A stretch of DNA of 64,000 nt from Streptomyces sp. NBC_01408 (GTDB lineage: Bacteria; Actinomycetota; Actinomycetes; Streptomycetales; Streptomycetaceae), in NCBI RefSeq assembly GCF_026340255.1, contig NZ_JAPEPJ010000003.1, positions 434,001 to 498,000 of the forward strand. The letters run 5' to 3'. This document shows positions 52,809 to 61,568 of this stretch, one piece after another (the first letter of the stretch is position 1; each line of letters begins with the position of its first letter). A model generated the notes under the pieces. That model ran no database searches. It was not told the origin of the DNA and saw only the letters and a program-made list of their open reading frames with translations. A program made the position numbers and the translations under genes.

Positions 52809-54204
52809 GGACGGACTCCGCGCGTCGGGGTTCGGCGGGGGCGCCGGCGGTGGCCCGGGCCGCGGCGGCGCCGGCTCGCTCGCGGCGGACGTAGACGACC
52901 CAGGTGACGAGGGCGCAGACGGCGTAGTAGCCGAGGAAGGACAGGAACGCGGCCGTGCCGTCGCTCGCGCCGCCGCTGTAGGAGCCGCGGAAGGCCAGGT
53001 TGACGGCGACTCCGCCCAGCGCCCCGACCGCTCCGGCGATGCCGACGGCGGCGCCGGACAGCTTGCGTGCGGTGGCGAAGGCCTGGGTGGCGTCGCCGCC
53101 GGCGACGATGCGGGCTTCGGCGTCGCGGGCGAAGGCGGTGGGGATCAGCTTGTACGTGGAGCCGTTGCCGATGCCGCTGAGGACGAACAGCGCGGTGAAT
53201 CCGGCGATGAAGATCGGCAGGGAGTTCCGCGCCGAGGCCACGAGGAGGACCGCGGTTCCGGCGCCCATGCCCGCGAAGGTGAGCAGGGTGACGCGGGCGC
53301 CGCCGAACTTGTCGGCGAGCCAGCCGCCGAAGGGGCGGGAGAAGGAGCCGAGCAGGGGGCCGAGGAAGGTGTACGAGGCGGCCTGGAGCGGGGTGGAGCC
53401 GAACTGCGTCTGCAGGACCAGCCCGAAGGCGAAGCCGTAGCCGATGAAGGAGCCGAAGGTGCCGACGTAGAGGAGGGAGATCCACCAGGTGTCGTGGTGG
53501 GCGAGGGCCTGGCGCTGGGCGCCCGGCTCGGCCCGGACGGCGGCGATGTTGTCCATCTTCACCGCGCACAGCAGGGAGATGAGCACGATGAGCGGCAGGT
53601 AGACGGCGGCGACGTAGGCCGGGTGGGTGTCGCCGACGGTGGAGATGACGAGCAGGCCGAGCAGCTGGACCGCCGCGACGCCGAGGTTGCCGCCGCCGGC
53701 GTTGAGGCCGAGGGCCCAGCCCTGCTGGCGGCGGGGGAAGAAGCTGGTGATGTTGGTCATGGAGGAGGCGAAGTTGCCGCCGCCGACCCCGCCGACCGCA
53801 CTGATCAGCAGGAACACCCACAGCGGGGTGCCGGGCTGCTGGATGAACCAGACGGTCGCCAGGGTGGGGACGAGCAGGATCGCCGAGGCGAAGACGGTCC
53901 AGTTGCGGCCGCCGAAGCGGGTGACGGCCCAGCTGTACGGCGGGCGCAGGAGGGCGCCGACGAGGGTGGGGGTGACGACGAGGAGGAACTTCTCGTCGGG
54001 CGCGAAACCGAGGCCGATCTCGGGCGTCATGAACAGGACGAGGACCGACCACATGCTCCAGATGGAGAAGCCGATGTGTTCGGAGGCTACGGACAGAAAG
54101 AGGTTGCGGCGTGCGATGCGCTTGCCGCCGCGCTCCCAGTACTGCTCGTCCTCGGCGTCCCAGTCCTCGATCCAGCGTCCCTTGGCTGATCTCGTCGCAC
54201 TCAT
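52801..54204 (-). CDS. narK: Nitrate/nitrite transporter (NNP family)
   Basis: The 467-residue protein has 12 helices and the two nitrate-signature stretches of NNP transporters, a GGGNFASSMTNITSFFP segment near residue 165 and a GIGNGSTYKLIPTAF segment near 345. It imports nitrate or exports nitrite. The ATG at 54204 follows a GGGAGAACAGG site. It sits between the nitrosuccinate lyase gene and nasA, so nitrate transport, reduction and the ANS enzymes share one transcript. Confidence 0.93.
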   Translation of the reverse strand: MSATRSAKGRWIEDWDAEDEQYWERGGKRIARRNLFLSVASEHIGFSIWSMWSVLVLFMTPEIGLGFAPDEKFLLVVTPTLVGALLRPPYSWAVTRFGGRNWTVFASAILLVPTLATVWFIQQPGTPLWVFLLISAVGGVGGGNFASSMTNITSFFPRRQQGWALGLNAGGGNLGVAAVQLLGLLVISTVGDTHPAYVAAVYLPLIVLISLLCAVKMDNIAAVRAEPGAQRQALAHHDTWWISLLYVGTFGSFIGYGFAFGLVLQTQFGSTPLQAASYTFLGPLLGSFSRPFGGWLADKFGGARVTLLTFAGMGAGTAVLLVASARNSLPIFIAGFTALFVLSGIGNGSTYKLIPTAFARDAEARIVAGGDATQAFATARKLSGAAVGIAGAVGALGGVAVNLAFRGSYSGGASDGTAAFLSFLGYYAVCALVTWVVYVRRERAGAAAARATAGAPAEPRRAESVHA

Positions 54205-54253
54205 CTGACCTGTTCTCCCTTGGTTCTCGGGCGGTTGGGGTGGGGCACGGCGT

Positions 54254-55681
54254 TCAGCGACGCCCCACCGGCTGTACGTCGGCCAGGGCGCGGTCGACGA
54301 GGGCGCCCGCCGCGCCGAGGTAGCCGGCCGGGTCGCACAGCCGGGCGACGGCGGCGGTGTCGAGCCCGTGCCCCGGCAGTTGTGCCAGTACGGCGCCCAG
54401 GGTCTGCCCGTTCGCCGCGGCGGCGGCCGAGGCGTCGCTGAGCAGCTGCTTCGCGGCGGCCTTGCCGAGCAGCGGGGCAAGCCTGGCGGCGATGCGCTCG
54501 GAGACGATCTGGCCGCCGGTGAGGTCGAGGTTCTCGCGCATCCTCGCGGCCCGGACCTCCAGGCCCTCGGCCAGCTCGACCGCGGTGTGCGCCGCTCCGC
54601 CGGTCAGCCGCAGGGCTTCGCGCAGCAGCTGCCATTCGGCGTGCCAGACGCCCCCGGAGCGCTCGTCCTCGGTGACCAGGCACTGCGTCAGACCGGCGGC
54701 GATCACCGGGACCTGGAGGGCCGCGGCGCGGATCAGGGTGGCGAGTACGGGGTTGCGCTTGTGCGGCATCGCGGAGGAGCTGCCGCGTCCGGCGGTGGTC
54801 GGCTCGGTGACTTCGCCGACCTCGGTGCGGGTCAGTGACTGCACGTCGACGGCGATCTTGCCGAGGGCTCCGGCGGTGAAGGCCAGCGCGGCGGCGAGGT
54901 CGGCCATCGGGGTGCGCAGCGCGTGCCAGGGCAGGACGGGGCGGGCGAGTCCGGTCTCGCCGGCGAAGGCGTCGACGAGCCGGTCCAGGTAGGGGTGTTC
55001 GCCGTCGTCAGCCCCTTCGGGGCGGTCGATGTCGGCGTACTCCAGGTACCCGGCGAGGGTGCCGGCCGCCCCGCCGAGGGAGACGGGCAGGCCGTCTTCG
55101 AGGAGGCGGGCCAGCCGGGCGTCGGCGTCGAGGACGAGGCGGCGCCAGCCGGCGGCCTTGAGGCCGAACGTGGTGGGCACGGCGTGCAGGGCCAGGGTGC
55201 GGCCGGGCATCGGGGTGTCGCGGTGGGCGCCGGCCAGGACTGCCAGGGCCCGCGCGGTGCGCGCCAGGTCGGCGCGGACCAGGCGCAGGGTCCGCGCGGC
55301 CACCAGCATGGCACCGGTGTCGAAGATGTCCTGGCTGGTGGAACCGCGGTGGACGTACTCCGCGGCCTGCGGGTCGCGTCGGCGGACGGCCGCGGTGAGC
55401 GCCTGGACCAGGCCGACGACCGGGTTGGCGGTCTCCCGCGCGGCGAGGGCGAGGGCCCGGAGGTCGAAGTTCCCGGCCCGGGCGGTCTCGGTGATGGTGT
55501 CCGCGGCGGCCTTCGGCAGGGTGCCGAGTTCCGCCTGGGCCCGGGCCAGGGCGGCCTCGGCGTCGAGCATGGCCTGGAGCCATGCCCGGTCGCCGACGGC
55601 CGCCTCGGCCGGGGTGCCGGCCCGCACGGGTGAGAGCAGGCCGGCGTCCTCCAGGTGGGCCCCCTCAGAGGGCTCGGTCAT
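54254..55681 (-). CDS. creD: Nitrosuccinate lyase, CreD-type (fumarase/adenylosuccinate lyase superfamily)
   Basis: The 475-residue protein has the superfamily signature GRGSSSAMPHKRNP near residue 300, HRGSTSQDIFDTG near 112 and a PcaB-like layout. With a CreE-type gene overlapping its start as ATGA, it fits CreD, which releases nitrous acid and fumarate from nitrosuccinate. An ordinary adenylosuccinate or carboxymuconate lyase role would not be expected beside this flavin monooxygenase. The C-terminal domain has several alanine-rich helices. Confidence 0.88.
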   Translation of the reverse strand: MTEPSEGAHLEDAGLLSPVRAGTPAEAAVGDRAWLQAMLDAEAALARAQAELGTLPKAAADTITETARAGNFDLRALALAARETANPVVGLVQALTAAVRRRDPQAAEYVHRGSTSQDIFDTGAMLVAARTLRLVRADLARTARALAVLAGAHRDTPMPGRTLALHAVPTTFGLKAAGWRRLVLDADARLARLLEDGLPVSLGGAAGTLAGYLEYADIDRPEGADDGEHPYLDRLVDAFAGETGLARPVLPWHALRTPMADLAAALAFTAGALGKIAVDVQSLTRTEVGEVTEPTTAGRGSSSAMPHKRNPVLATLIRAAALQVPVIAAGLTQCLVTEDERSGGVWHAEWQLLREALRLTGGAAHTAVELAEGLEVRAARMRENLDLTGGQIVSERIAARLAPLLGKAAAKQLLSDASAAAAANGQTLGAVLAQLPGHGLDTAAVARLCDPAGYLGAAGALVDRALADVQPVGRR

Positions 55682-57666
55682 ACGATCACACCGGGCAGCT
55701 GGTCGTCGGCTGCCTCCCTGCTGATGGGGCGGATCCCCGCGGGTGCGTGCGCGACGGGCGGCAGGGCCAGCACGGCGCGGGCGATGGCGTCGGAGTCCCC
55801 GAGGGTCACGGAGTCCACGCCGGGCCGGATGCCGGCGGCGGTGACCCAGTGGACGGACTCGGTGGGCACTCCGTACGCGAACCGGCGCGGGTGGGCCGTG
55901 CCGCGGGCGTCGATGAGCCGGTACGGGCGCTCGGTGACCGCGAGACCGCCGGTCTGGTAGCCGCCCTGGCCGCCGGTGATGACGTACGGCTTGGCCTGGT
56001 CGGTGTCCAGCAGGTGCTGGAGCAGCGGGTCGGCCGTGCGCCGCAGGTCGGGCTCGGGCAGCCGGGCCTCGATGAGGACCTGCGCCTTGATCACGGCGCC
56101 CGGAACGGTGCTGGACACGGCCTGGTACGTCTGCGTGTCGGGGTCGATGCGGACCTGGGTGCCGGGGCCGGTGAGGGTGAGGATGCCCGCCTCGATCAGG
56201 GCGATCATCTCCTCGATGCGGGTGGCCGGCGGGCCGATGGAGAGGAAGCCGTTGAGCGGGGTGTACCAGCCTTCGAGGTCGTCGCGGTGCGAGTCGCCGT
56301 CCAGACCGCCGTGGTCGACGGCGAGGCGGACCTCGTTGCGCAGGTCGCGCAGGACGTCGAGGGCCGACTTGAGCGGGCCGGTCAGGTTTCCCTGGCGCGC
56401 GGCGACCACATCGGCCGCGAGGTACTCGACCAGCCACTTCCGGAAGGCGCCACGGTCGGCGAACTCGGTGTCGCCGTAGGGGACGGAGAGCTTCTCCCAG
56501 CTCCAGTACCGCTCCTCGGGGATGCCGTACTCGGCGACCAGGGCGACCCGGTCGGCGGCCTCCTCCCGTTCGAGGTAGCGCCGGATGAAGGTCTCGCGCT
56601 CCTCCTCCCGGCCCTCCGCGGTGAGCAGCGCTCCGTAGTAGACGCTCTCGACCTCCCGTGAGATGAAGGGCCACAGGTCGGCGTTGAAGGTGACCGAACC
56701 CCCGTCGTCGGCGCGCTCGCGCAGGCCCTCGATGTAGGCCGGGGTCAGCAGCTTGGGGTAGTAACGGCCGTACGCGCCCTTCTCGTTGTCACCGCGGGCC
56801 TGGAAGGGGATCCCGCGCCGGGAGAAGGCGTAGAGCCGCGGTTCCTTCCCGGAGGGCTGGTACGTGAGCTTGCCGTCCTCGCCGCGGACGAAGGTGCCGC
56901 CGCGGCCGTGGCTGAACAGCGACATGTAGTCGAAGAAGTTCAGACCGAGGCCGCGCAGGATCACCGACTGGCCGGGCTCGATCCGCGCGAGGTCGGCGTC
57001 GGCCGGGTTCCCCGGGGTCAGGTACGTCAGGTAGTGGATGCGGGCGAGCGAGGCCGTGCGGGCCTCGCGCGGGGTCAGGCGGGCCGGGACGTGGCCCTGG
57101 GCCAGGATGATCGCGTCCAGGTTGTTCAGGCGGGTGCCGTCCTCCAGGCGGACGCCCTGCGGGCCGCCGGGCATGCCCTGGGTGTCGGCGATGGCGACCG
57201 CGCGGGAGCCGTGGACGTGGACCGTCACGTGCTGGGGCGCCCCGACGACGGCGCGCTGGAAGCACTCGCCGAGGTAGCTGCCGTAGAAGGCGCGGGTGGG
57301 GTAGGTGTCCGGGCCCAGGGCGGCGGCCTCGGCGAGGGTGCCCTCGTCGTAGTCGCCGAACTGGCCGAGCACGGAGAGGGACTTGGCCCACTCGTAGAGG
57401 CTCGGGCCGGGCTCGATGGGGCCCTCGATCGTGCAGCTCTCGTCGGTGTAGACGGTGATCTGGCAGGCGACGGTGTTCATCAGCAGGTGGCGGGACTGAC
57501 CGGAGCGCCAGACCTGGCCGGCGCCGGGCGCGGAGGGGTCCACGACGTGGAGGGCGACCGAGTCGTGCGAGGGGCGCTGGCGTTCGTTGGCGATCAGTCG
57601 CTCGACGACGGACAGCCCGCGGGGACCGGCGCCGATGACGCAGATCTCGACGGATGAGGTGCTCAT
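55678..57666 (-). CDS. creE: Aspartate N-monooxygenase, CreE-type flavoprotein
   Basis: The 662-residue flavoprotein starts with VEICVIGAGPRGLSVVERL for FAD and then DPSAPGAGQVWRSGQSRHLLMNTVACQITVYTDE, a pattern of the CreE/FzmM/SpnE-type N-oxygenases that convert aspartate to nitrosuccinate using NADPH and O2. The start ATG 57666 has GGAGAAA upstream. It overlaps creD as ATGA and lies 73 bases below the ligase stop. Together creE and creD form the known nitrous-acid (ANS) pathway. Confidence 0.9.
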   Translation of the reverse strand: MSTSSVEICVIGAGPRGLSVVERLIANERQRPSHDSVALHVVDPSAPGAGQVWRSGQSRHLLMNTVACQITVYTDESCTIEGPIEPGPSLYEWAKSLSVLGQFGDYDEGTLAEAAALGPDTYPTRAFYGSYLGECFQRAVVGAPQHVTVHVHGSRAVAIADTQGMPGGPQGVRLEDGTRLNNLDAIILAQGHVPARLTPREARTASLARIHYLTYLTPGNPADADLARIEPGQSVILRGLGLNFFDYMSLFSHGRGGTFVRGEDGKLTYQPSGKEPRLYAFSRRGIPFQARGDNEKGAYGRYYPKLLTPAYIEGLRERADDGGSVTFNADLWPFISREVESVYYGALLTAEGREEERETFIRRYLEREEAADRVALVAEYGIPEERYWSWEKLSVPYGDTEFADRGAFRKWLVEYLAADVVAARQGNLTGPLKSALDVLRDLRNEVRLAVDHGGLDGDSHRDDLEGWYTPLNGFLSIGPPATRIEEMIALIEAGILTLTGPGTQVRIDPDTQTYQAVSSTVPGAVIKAQVLIEARLPEPDLRRTADPLLQHLLDTDQAKPYVITGGQGGYQTGGLAVTERPYRLIDARGTAHPRRFAYGVPTESVHWVTAAGIRPGVDSVTLGDSDAIARAVLALPPVAHAPAGIRPISREAADDQLPGVIV

Positions 57667-57739
57667 GCGTTTTCTCCGATGCTGTGGGGCGGGTACGCCC
57701 GTGGATGCGGCGGCGGGCCGCGCGGGGCCCGTACGGGGA

Positions 57740-59305
57740 CTACTCCGCGGCGGAGGCCGCGACCAGGCGGGCCAGCTCAAGGCGCTTGATCTTGGTGGTG
57801 GAGGTCTGCGGGACGTCCTCGAGGCGCCACTGGACCGGGTCGGCCATGTGCGGCAGGCCGATGACGGCGGACTTCCACGCGATCACGTCGAGCGGCTTGT
57901 CGTCGCGCGTGCAGACCACCGGCACCGGGACGCCGTCGGAGCCGGGGATGATGATGACCTCGATCAGCTCGTGCAGCCGGCTGAAGAGCTTGTCCTCGAT
58001 CTCCAGCGTGGAGCCGATGCCGGGGATCTCGTCGACCTCGCGGTCGAGGAGGTGCAGGCAGCCCCACTTGGTGCGGTAGCCGAGGTCGCCCATCCGCCAC
58101 CAGCCGTCGTTGACCTGCTTCTCCCAGCGCTCGTGCTCGGAGAGGTAGGTGATGATGCGGCCGTCGGACTTGATCTCGATGAAGCCGGGGTTCGTCTTGG
58201 TGACGGGATTGCCGTCGCGGCTGACGACACGGACGTTGGTCATGCCGGGGAACGGCGATCCCACGCAGCGGCCGTCGAAGTCCGCGCCGCCCTTGCGGGT
58301 GTAGGTGCGCGCCGCGATGGGGCCCACCTCGCTCTGGCCGTAGGCCTGGGCGAAGAGCGGGTTGCTCCGCTTGGTGGCGTTGAGCAGGATCGAGACGGTG
58401 CGCGGGTGGATCGCGTCGAAGGTCGAGCTGAAGTACTTGACGTTCGCCAGCGGGCCGCGCGGGTCGTCGGCCAGGGCCTCCCAGCGCAGGAAGGTGTTGG
58501 GGTGGGCCTCGATGAAGCCGGGCGGGGCCTGGGCGAAGATGTCGGCGACGGTCTCGGGGTCGTCCTCCCGCAGGACGATGAGGGTGTGTCCCTGGAGGAT
58601 CGAGATCGGCATGGCCGTGAACATCCGGGAGTGCACGAACGAGACGTGCACGGCGACGGGTTCGCGCTTGCTGACGGCCGAGAAGACGGTGGCCTGCGGA
58701 CGGTAGCGGGACTCGAAGGTGAAGCCGGTGTGCACGGCGAGCTTCGGGGTGCCGGTGGTGCCGGACGTGTGCGTGATCAGGGTGGGGTGGTCCGCCGGCA
58801 TCGGGATGGCCGGGACACGGGTCGCACCGGCGAGCGAGGCCAGCGCCACGGTCCCGTCGAAGGTGCCCGAAGTCAGCAGCACCTTGGCCGTGATGTCCAG
58901 GATCTCGACCGGCAGGTGGTGCTCCAGCTTGTCCTGGTCGGTGATGAGGAAGGGCCGGTCGATGCGCTTGACCAGGACCGCGACGGTCTCACCGTCGAGC
59001 TTCGGGGACAGCAGGGCCGGGACGGCGCCGATCCGGGCGATCGCGCAGGCCAGCAGGGAGATGTCGAAGCCGTCGGACTTGTGCACGACGACGTGGTGGT
59101 TGGGACGGACGCCGACCGACCACAGCCGGGAGGCGAAGTCGTCGATCAGATCGGCGAGTTCGGTGAAGGTCGCACGGCGCCCCAGCTGCGGGGCGATGTC
59201 CAGGTCGTGGTCCATGACCACGAGACCCGCGGGGGTCCGGGCAGCCGCTCGGTCGAAGAGCGTACCCAGCCGGATGCCCTTGTTTCCTATGCGCTGGAGA
59301 AGCAT
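57740..59305 (-). CDS. creM: CreM-type ATP-dependent diazotase (ANL ligase)
   Basis: The 521-residue AMP-forming ligase has HTSGTTGTPKLAV, AYGQSEVGP and a C-terminal TSTTKIKRLELARLV with the catalytic Lys. Its position at the head of the creE-creD run, and its similarity to the paralogue at 44674, support a role like CreM: ATP-dependent activation of nitrous acid to diazotise an aromatic amine. An aryl-CoA ligase role is the main alternative. GAGAGAACGAGG precedes the ATG. Confidence 0.82.
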   Translation of the reverse strand: MLLQRIGNKGIRLGTLFDRAAARTPAGLVVMDHDLDIAPQLGRRATFTELADLIDDFASRLWSVGVRPNHHVVVHKSDGFDISLLACAIARIGAVPALLSPKLDGETVAVLVKRIDRPFLITDQDKLEHHLPVEILDITAKVLLTSGTFDGTVALASLAGATRVPAIPMPADHPTLITHTSGTTGTPKLAVHTGFTFESRYRPQATVFSAVSKREPVAVHVSFVHSRMFTAMPISILQGHTLIVLREDDPETVADIFAQAPPGFIEAHPNTFLRWEALADDPRGPLANVKYFSSTFDAIHPRTVSILLNATKRSNPLFAQAYGQSEVGPIAARTYTRKGGADFDGRCVGSPFPGMTNVRVVSRDGNPVTKTNPGFIEIKSDGRIITYLSEHERWEKQVNDGWWRMGDLGYRTKWGCLHLLDREVDEIPGIGSTLEIEDKLFSRLHELIEVIIIPGSDGVPVPVVCTRDDKPLDVIAWKSAVIGLPHMADPVQWRLEDVPQTSTTKIKRLELARLVAASAAE

Positions 59306-59387
59306 GGCCTCGTTCTCTCAAGAGTTGTCTTCGCCGGCCTACGGGAGCGGCCGGCACCGGTCGGGGGACGGCCGGTGCCGGCGGCCA

Positions 59388-59540
59388 GGCGGGCGGAAAA
59401 CGGGAAGGGGAAAGCGGGGAAACGGGGGGAAGGGGGAAACGGGGAAGGGGGAAGCGGGGGGGGGGAAGCGGGGGGGGGAAGCGGGGGGGGAAGCGGGGGG
59501 GAAGCGCGGGGGGGGCGGGGGCGGGAAGGCGGCGGCGGGG
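59388..59540. repeat. G-rich tract with many runs of 4-10 guanines
   Basis: About 150 bases consist of repeated AAGC/AAAC plus runs of G on the plus strand, with at least ten runs of four or more. It lies between the stop of the SRPBCC gene and the ligase start, so it is read as C-runs in the mRNA and as G-quadruplex-prone DNA on the non-template side. Its length may vary between cells or be an assembly error. Confidence 0.75.
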
Positions 59541-59542
59541 GG

Positions 59543-60091
59543 TCAGCGGCCTTCGACGACGTCGCGGATGCGGCCGAGGGTGGCGTCGAGGTCCTGCTCG
59601 AGCTTCTCGGTCCAGTCGGTGATGAACTGCTTGCGCTGGACCTCGTCCAGGTCGGCCACGATCTTGTGGATGCCGGCGGTCGCCTTGCCCATCCGGAAGT
59701 GGTGGACGAGGACCGAACCGGAGCCCTGCTCCGCCGGCTCGATGTCGAAGCCCCAGATGGACTCCTGGTCCTCCTGCGCGTGCGTCAGCATCATCCAGCG
59801 GAAGGTGCGGCCGGGTTCGGCCGCCGTGATGCGGGCCTCGGTGTACCAGGTGCCGCGGATCAGCGGGGCCCAGCCGACGACGTCCTCGGCGCGCAGGTTC
59901 TCGCCGCGGAACACCGCGCCAACGCTGGAGGGCTCACCGGAGATCCACTCGCCGCCCTGGCACTCCGGGCTCCATTCGCCGCTCCGGGTCAGGTTGCTGA
60001 CGACGTCGTAGATCTCCTGGGCGGAGGCCGCGACGGGAATGTCCGCGCGGACCTCGAAAAGCGGGGTCGAGTCGATGATGGAGTTCGTCAT
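59543..60091 (-). CDS. SRPBCC/polyketide cyclase-like protein
   Basis: The 182-residue protein has FEVRADIPVAASAQEIYDVVSNLTRSGEWSPECQGGEWISG at the N-terminal side, a Bet v1-like helix-grip fold, and ends in FITDWTEKLEQDLDATLGRIRDVVEG. Such proteins bind hydrophobic or aromatic ligands or act as aromatase/cyclases and redox partners. No catalytic set can be defined. ATG at 60091 was chosen; a start at 60127 is possible. Its place before the diazotase gene suggests handling of the aromatic intermediate. Confidence 0.82.
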   Translation of the reverse strand: MTNSIIDSTPLFEVRADIPVAASAQEIYDVVSNLTRSGEWSPECQGGEWISGEPSSVGAVFRGENLRAEDVVGWAPLIRGTWYTEARITAAEPGRTFRWMMLTHAQEDQESIWGFDIEPAEQGSGSVLVHHFRMGKATAGIHKIVADLDEVQRKQFITDWTEKLEQDLDATLGRIRDVVEGR

Positions 60092-60283
60092 GGCCGAAAT
60101 ACTGCTGCCCGCACATTCGGCGTTCAATGGCCCCCCGGTGGATCCGTCAGGTATTTAAACGGAATCCCGACAGCGCATTTACCGCACCGTTTCGGGCATG
60201 CCGAAGCGGCGCCGCGACGGAATGCCGCGGCGCCGTCGACTGAATTCCCGTACGGAATTCCGGGCCAGGCCGGGGAAAACGGG

Positions 60284-61264
60284 TCAGCTCTTGACGCGCA
60301 GGACGAGCTTTCCCGTCACCTTGCCGTCGTCCAGCAGCTGGTGGGCCCGGGCCGCCTCCGACAGCGGCAGCACCTCGGTGCCGCGCGGCTTGAGCAGGCC
60401 TGCCGCCGTCAGCGTGTTGACGTGGGCGGCGGCCGCGGCGAGCCGGCCCGCGGTGGCGTGCGAGATGGCGAAGCCGCGCACCGAGCAGTCCTTGAGGTAG
60501 AGCGGCCCGACGGGCAGCACGGGGCGGGTGCGCATCCCGGAGAGCACCACGATCCGGCCCCGGCTGGCGAGCAGGTCCACCGCCGTCTCCAGGTCGTTGC
60601 GGGCCGAGGTGTCGACGTGGATGTCGACGCCGCCCGGGGCGAGCGCGCGGATCCGGCCCGGCACGTCGGGGTCGTTGTAGTCGACGACCTCGGCCGCGCC
60701 CAGCTCCCGTACGTAGCCGAAGTCGCGCGGGGAGGCCGTGGCGATGACCCGGGCCCCGGCGTGCGCGGCCATGGTGACCAGCGCGCTGCCGACGTTGCCC
60801 GCGGCCCCGGCCACCAGCACGGTGTCGCCGGCGGTGATGTCGCCCTGGTCGAAGAGGGCCAGGTAGGCGGTGACGGCCGGATGGGCGAGGGCGACCGCGT
60901 CCACCGGGTCCACCCCCTCGGGCAGCGGGTAGAGGCGCTCGGCCGGGACCACGGCCAGTTCGGAGGCGGCGCCCTGGCGGCCGTCGTGGCCGAGGCTGTT
61001 GCACCAGACGCGGTCGCCGGGGGCGAAGCGGTGGGCGACCGCGGGTCCCGCGCGGAGCACGGTCCCGGCGAGGTCGCGGCCGATGACGAAGGGGAAGTCG
61101 AGCGGGGTGCGCCAGGCACCCGAGCGGACGAAGGTGTCGACGTGGTTCACGGAGACCGCGTCGACCTCGACGAGGACGTCGGACGGCCCCGGCTGCGGGG
61201 CGGGGAGCTCACCGAAGCGGATGACCTCCGCGGGACCGAGCTGTTCGATATAGGCGGCATGCAT
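60284..61264 (-). CDS. qor: Zinc-independent MDR NADPH:quinone oxidoreductase
   Basis: The 326-residue protein is an MDR-family reductase with GNVGSALVTMAAHAGARVIATAS for NADPH and EVDAVSVNHVDTFVRSGAW at the N-terminal domain. The four-Cys structural zinc loop of alcohol dehydrogenases is absent, so it belongs to the quinone reductase group. It could reduce a quinone or ortho-diazoquinone product and protect the producer. It diverges from the DAHP synthase gene with 304 bases between. Confidence 0.9.
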   Translation of the reverse strand: MHAAYIEQLGPAEVIRFGELPAPQPGPSDVLVEVDAVSVNHVDTFVRSGAWRTPLDFPFVIGRDLAGTVLRAGPAVAHRFAPGDRVWCNSLGHDGRQGAASELAVVPAERLYPLPEGVDPVDAVALAHPAVTAYLALFDQGDITAGDTVLVAGAAGNVGSALVTMAAHAGARVIATASPRDFGYVRELGAAEVVDYNDPDVPGRIRALAPGGVDIHVDTSARNDLETAVDLLASRGRIVVLSGMRTRPVLPVGPLYLKDCSVRGFAISHATAGRLAAAAAHVNTLTAAGLLKPRGTEVLPLSEAARAHQLLDDGKVTGKLVLRVKS

Positions 61265-61568
61265 GCGTCGGATTCTGTTCGGGACGGCAGCATCGGGAAA
61301 CCCCGAGTGCGCCGTCTGTCAGGTGCCGCGACACCGGCAAGGCGCCGCGGACGGCGCCCGGCACGTTCCGGACAGGACCCGGCGCCGCACCTCCTGACCG
61401 CGGCGGGATCCGAAAATCCCTCGGCCGCCACGTAAACAGCCCCTCTCCTCACCTGACGTAATGAGCCGTGGCCCGTGGTTACTTTCGGCCGATCGCCGCA
61501 GTATCCATATTCCGCCGCCCCTCAATTCACCCGAGCACCCCACGCCCGTTCTTTCTTGGGAGTTCCCT
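61265..61568. promoter_or_regulatory. Divergent promoter region of the quinone reductase and DAHP synthase genes
   Basis: This 304-base gap holds the start of two cluster transcripts. An AT-richer stretch lies at about 61480-61530 ahead of DAHP synthase. A motif close to CTGACGGACT (reverse strand CTGACAGACG, 61313-61322) is present. No small gene is supported. Confidence 0.5.

Noticed and set aside
57587..61435. A very long plus-strand open frame across the CreM-like and neighbouring genes
   Set aside because: It is antisense to four well-recognised genes and has the Arg/Gly/Asp/Val-rich composition of a shadow frame in GC-rich DNA.
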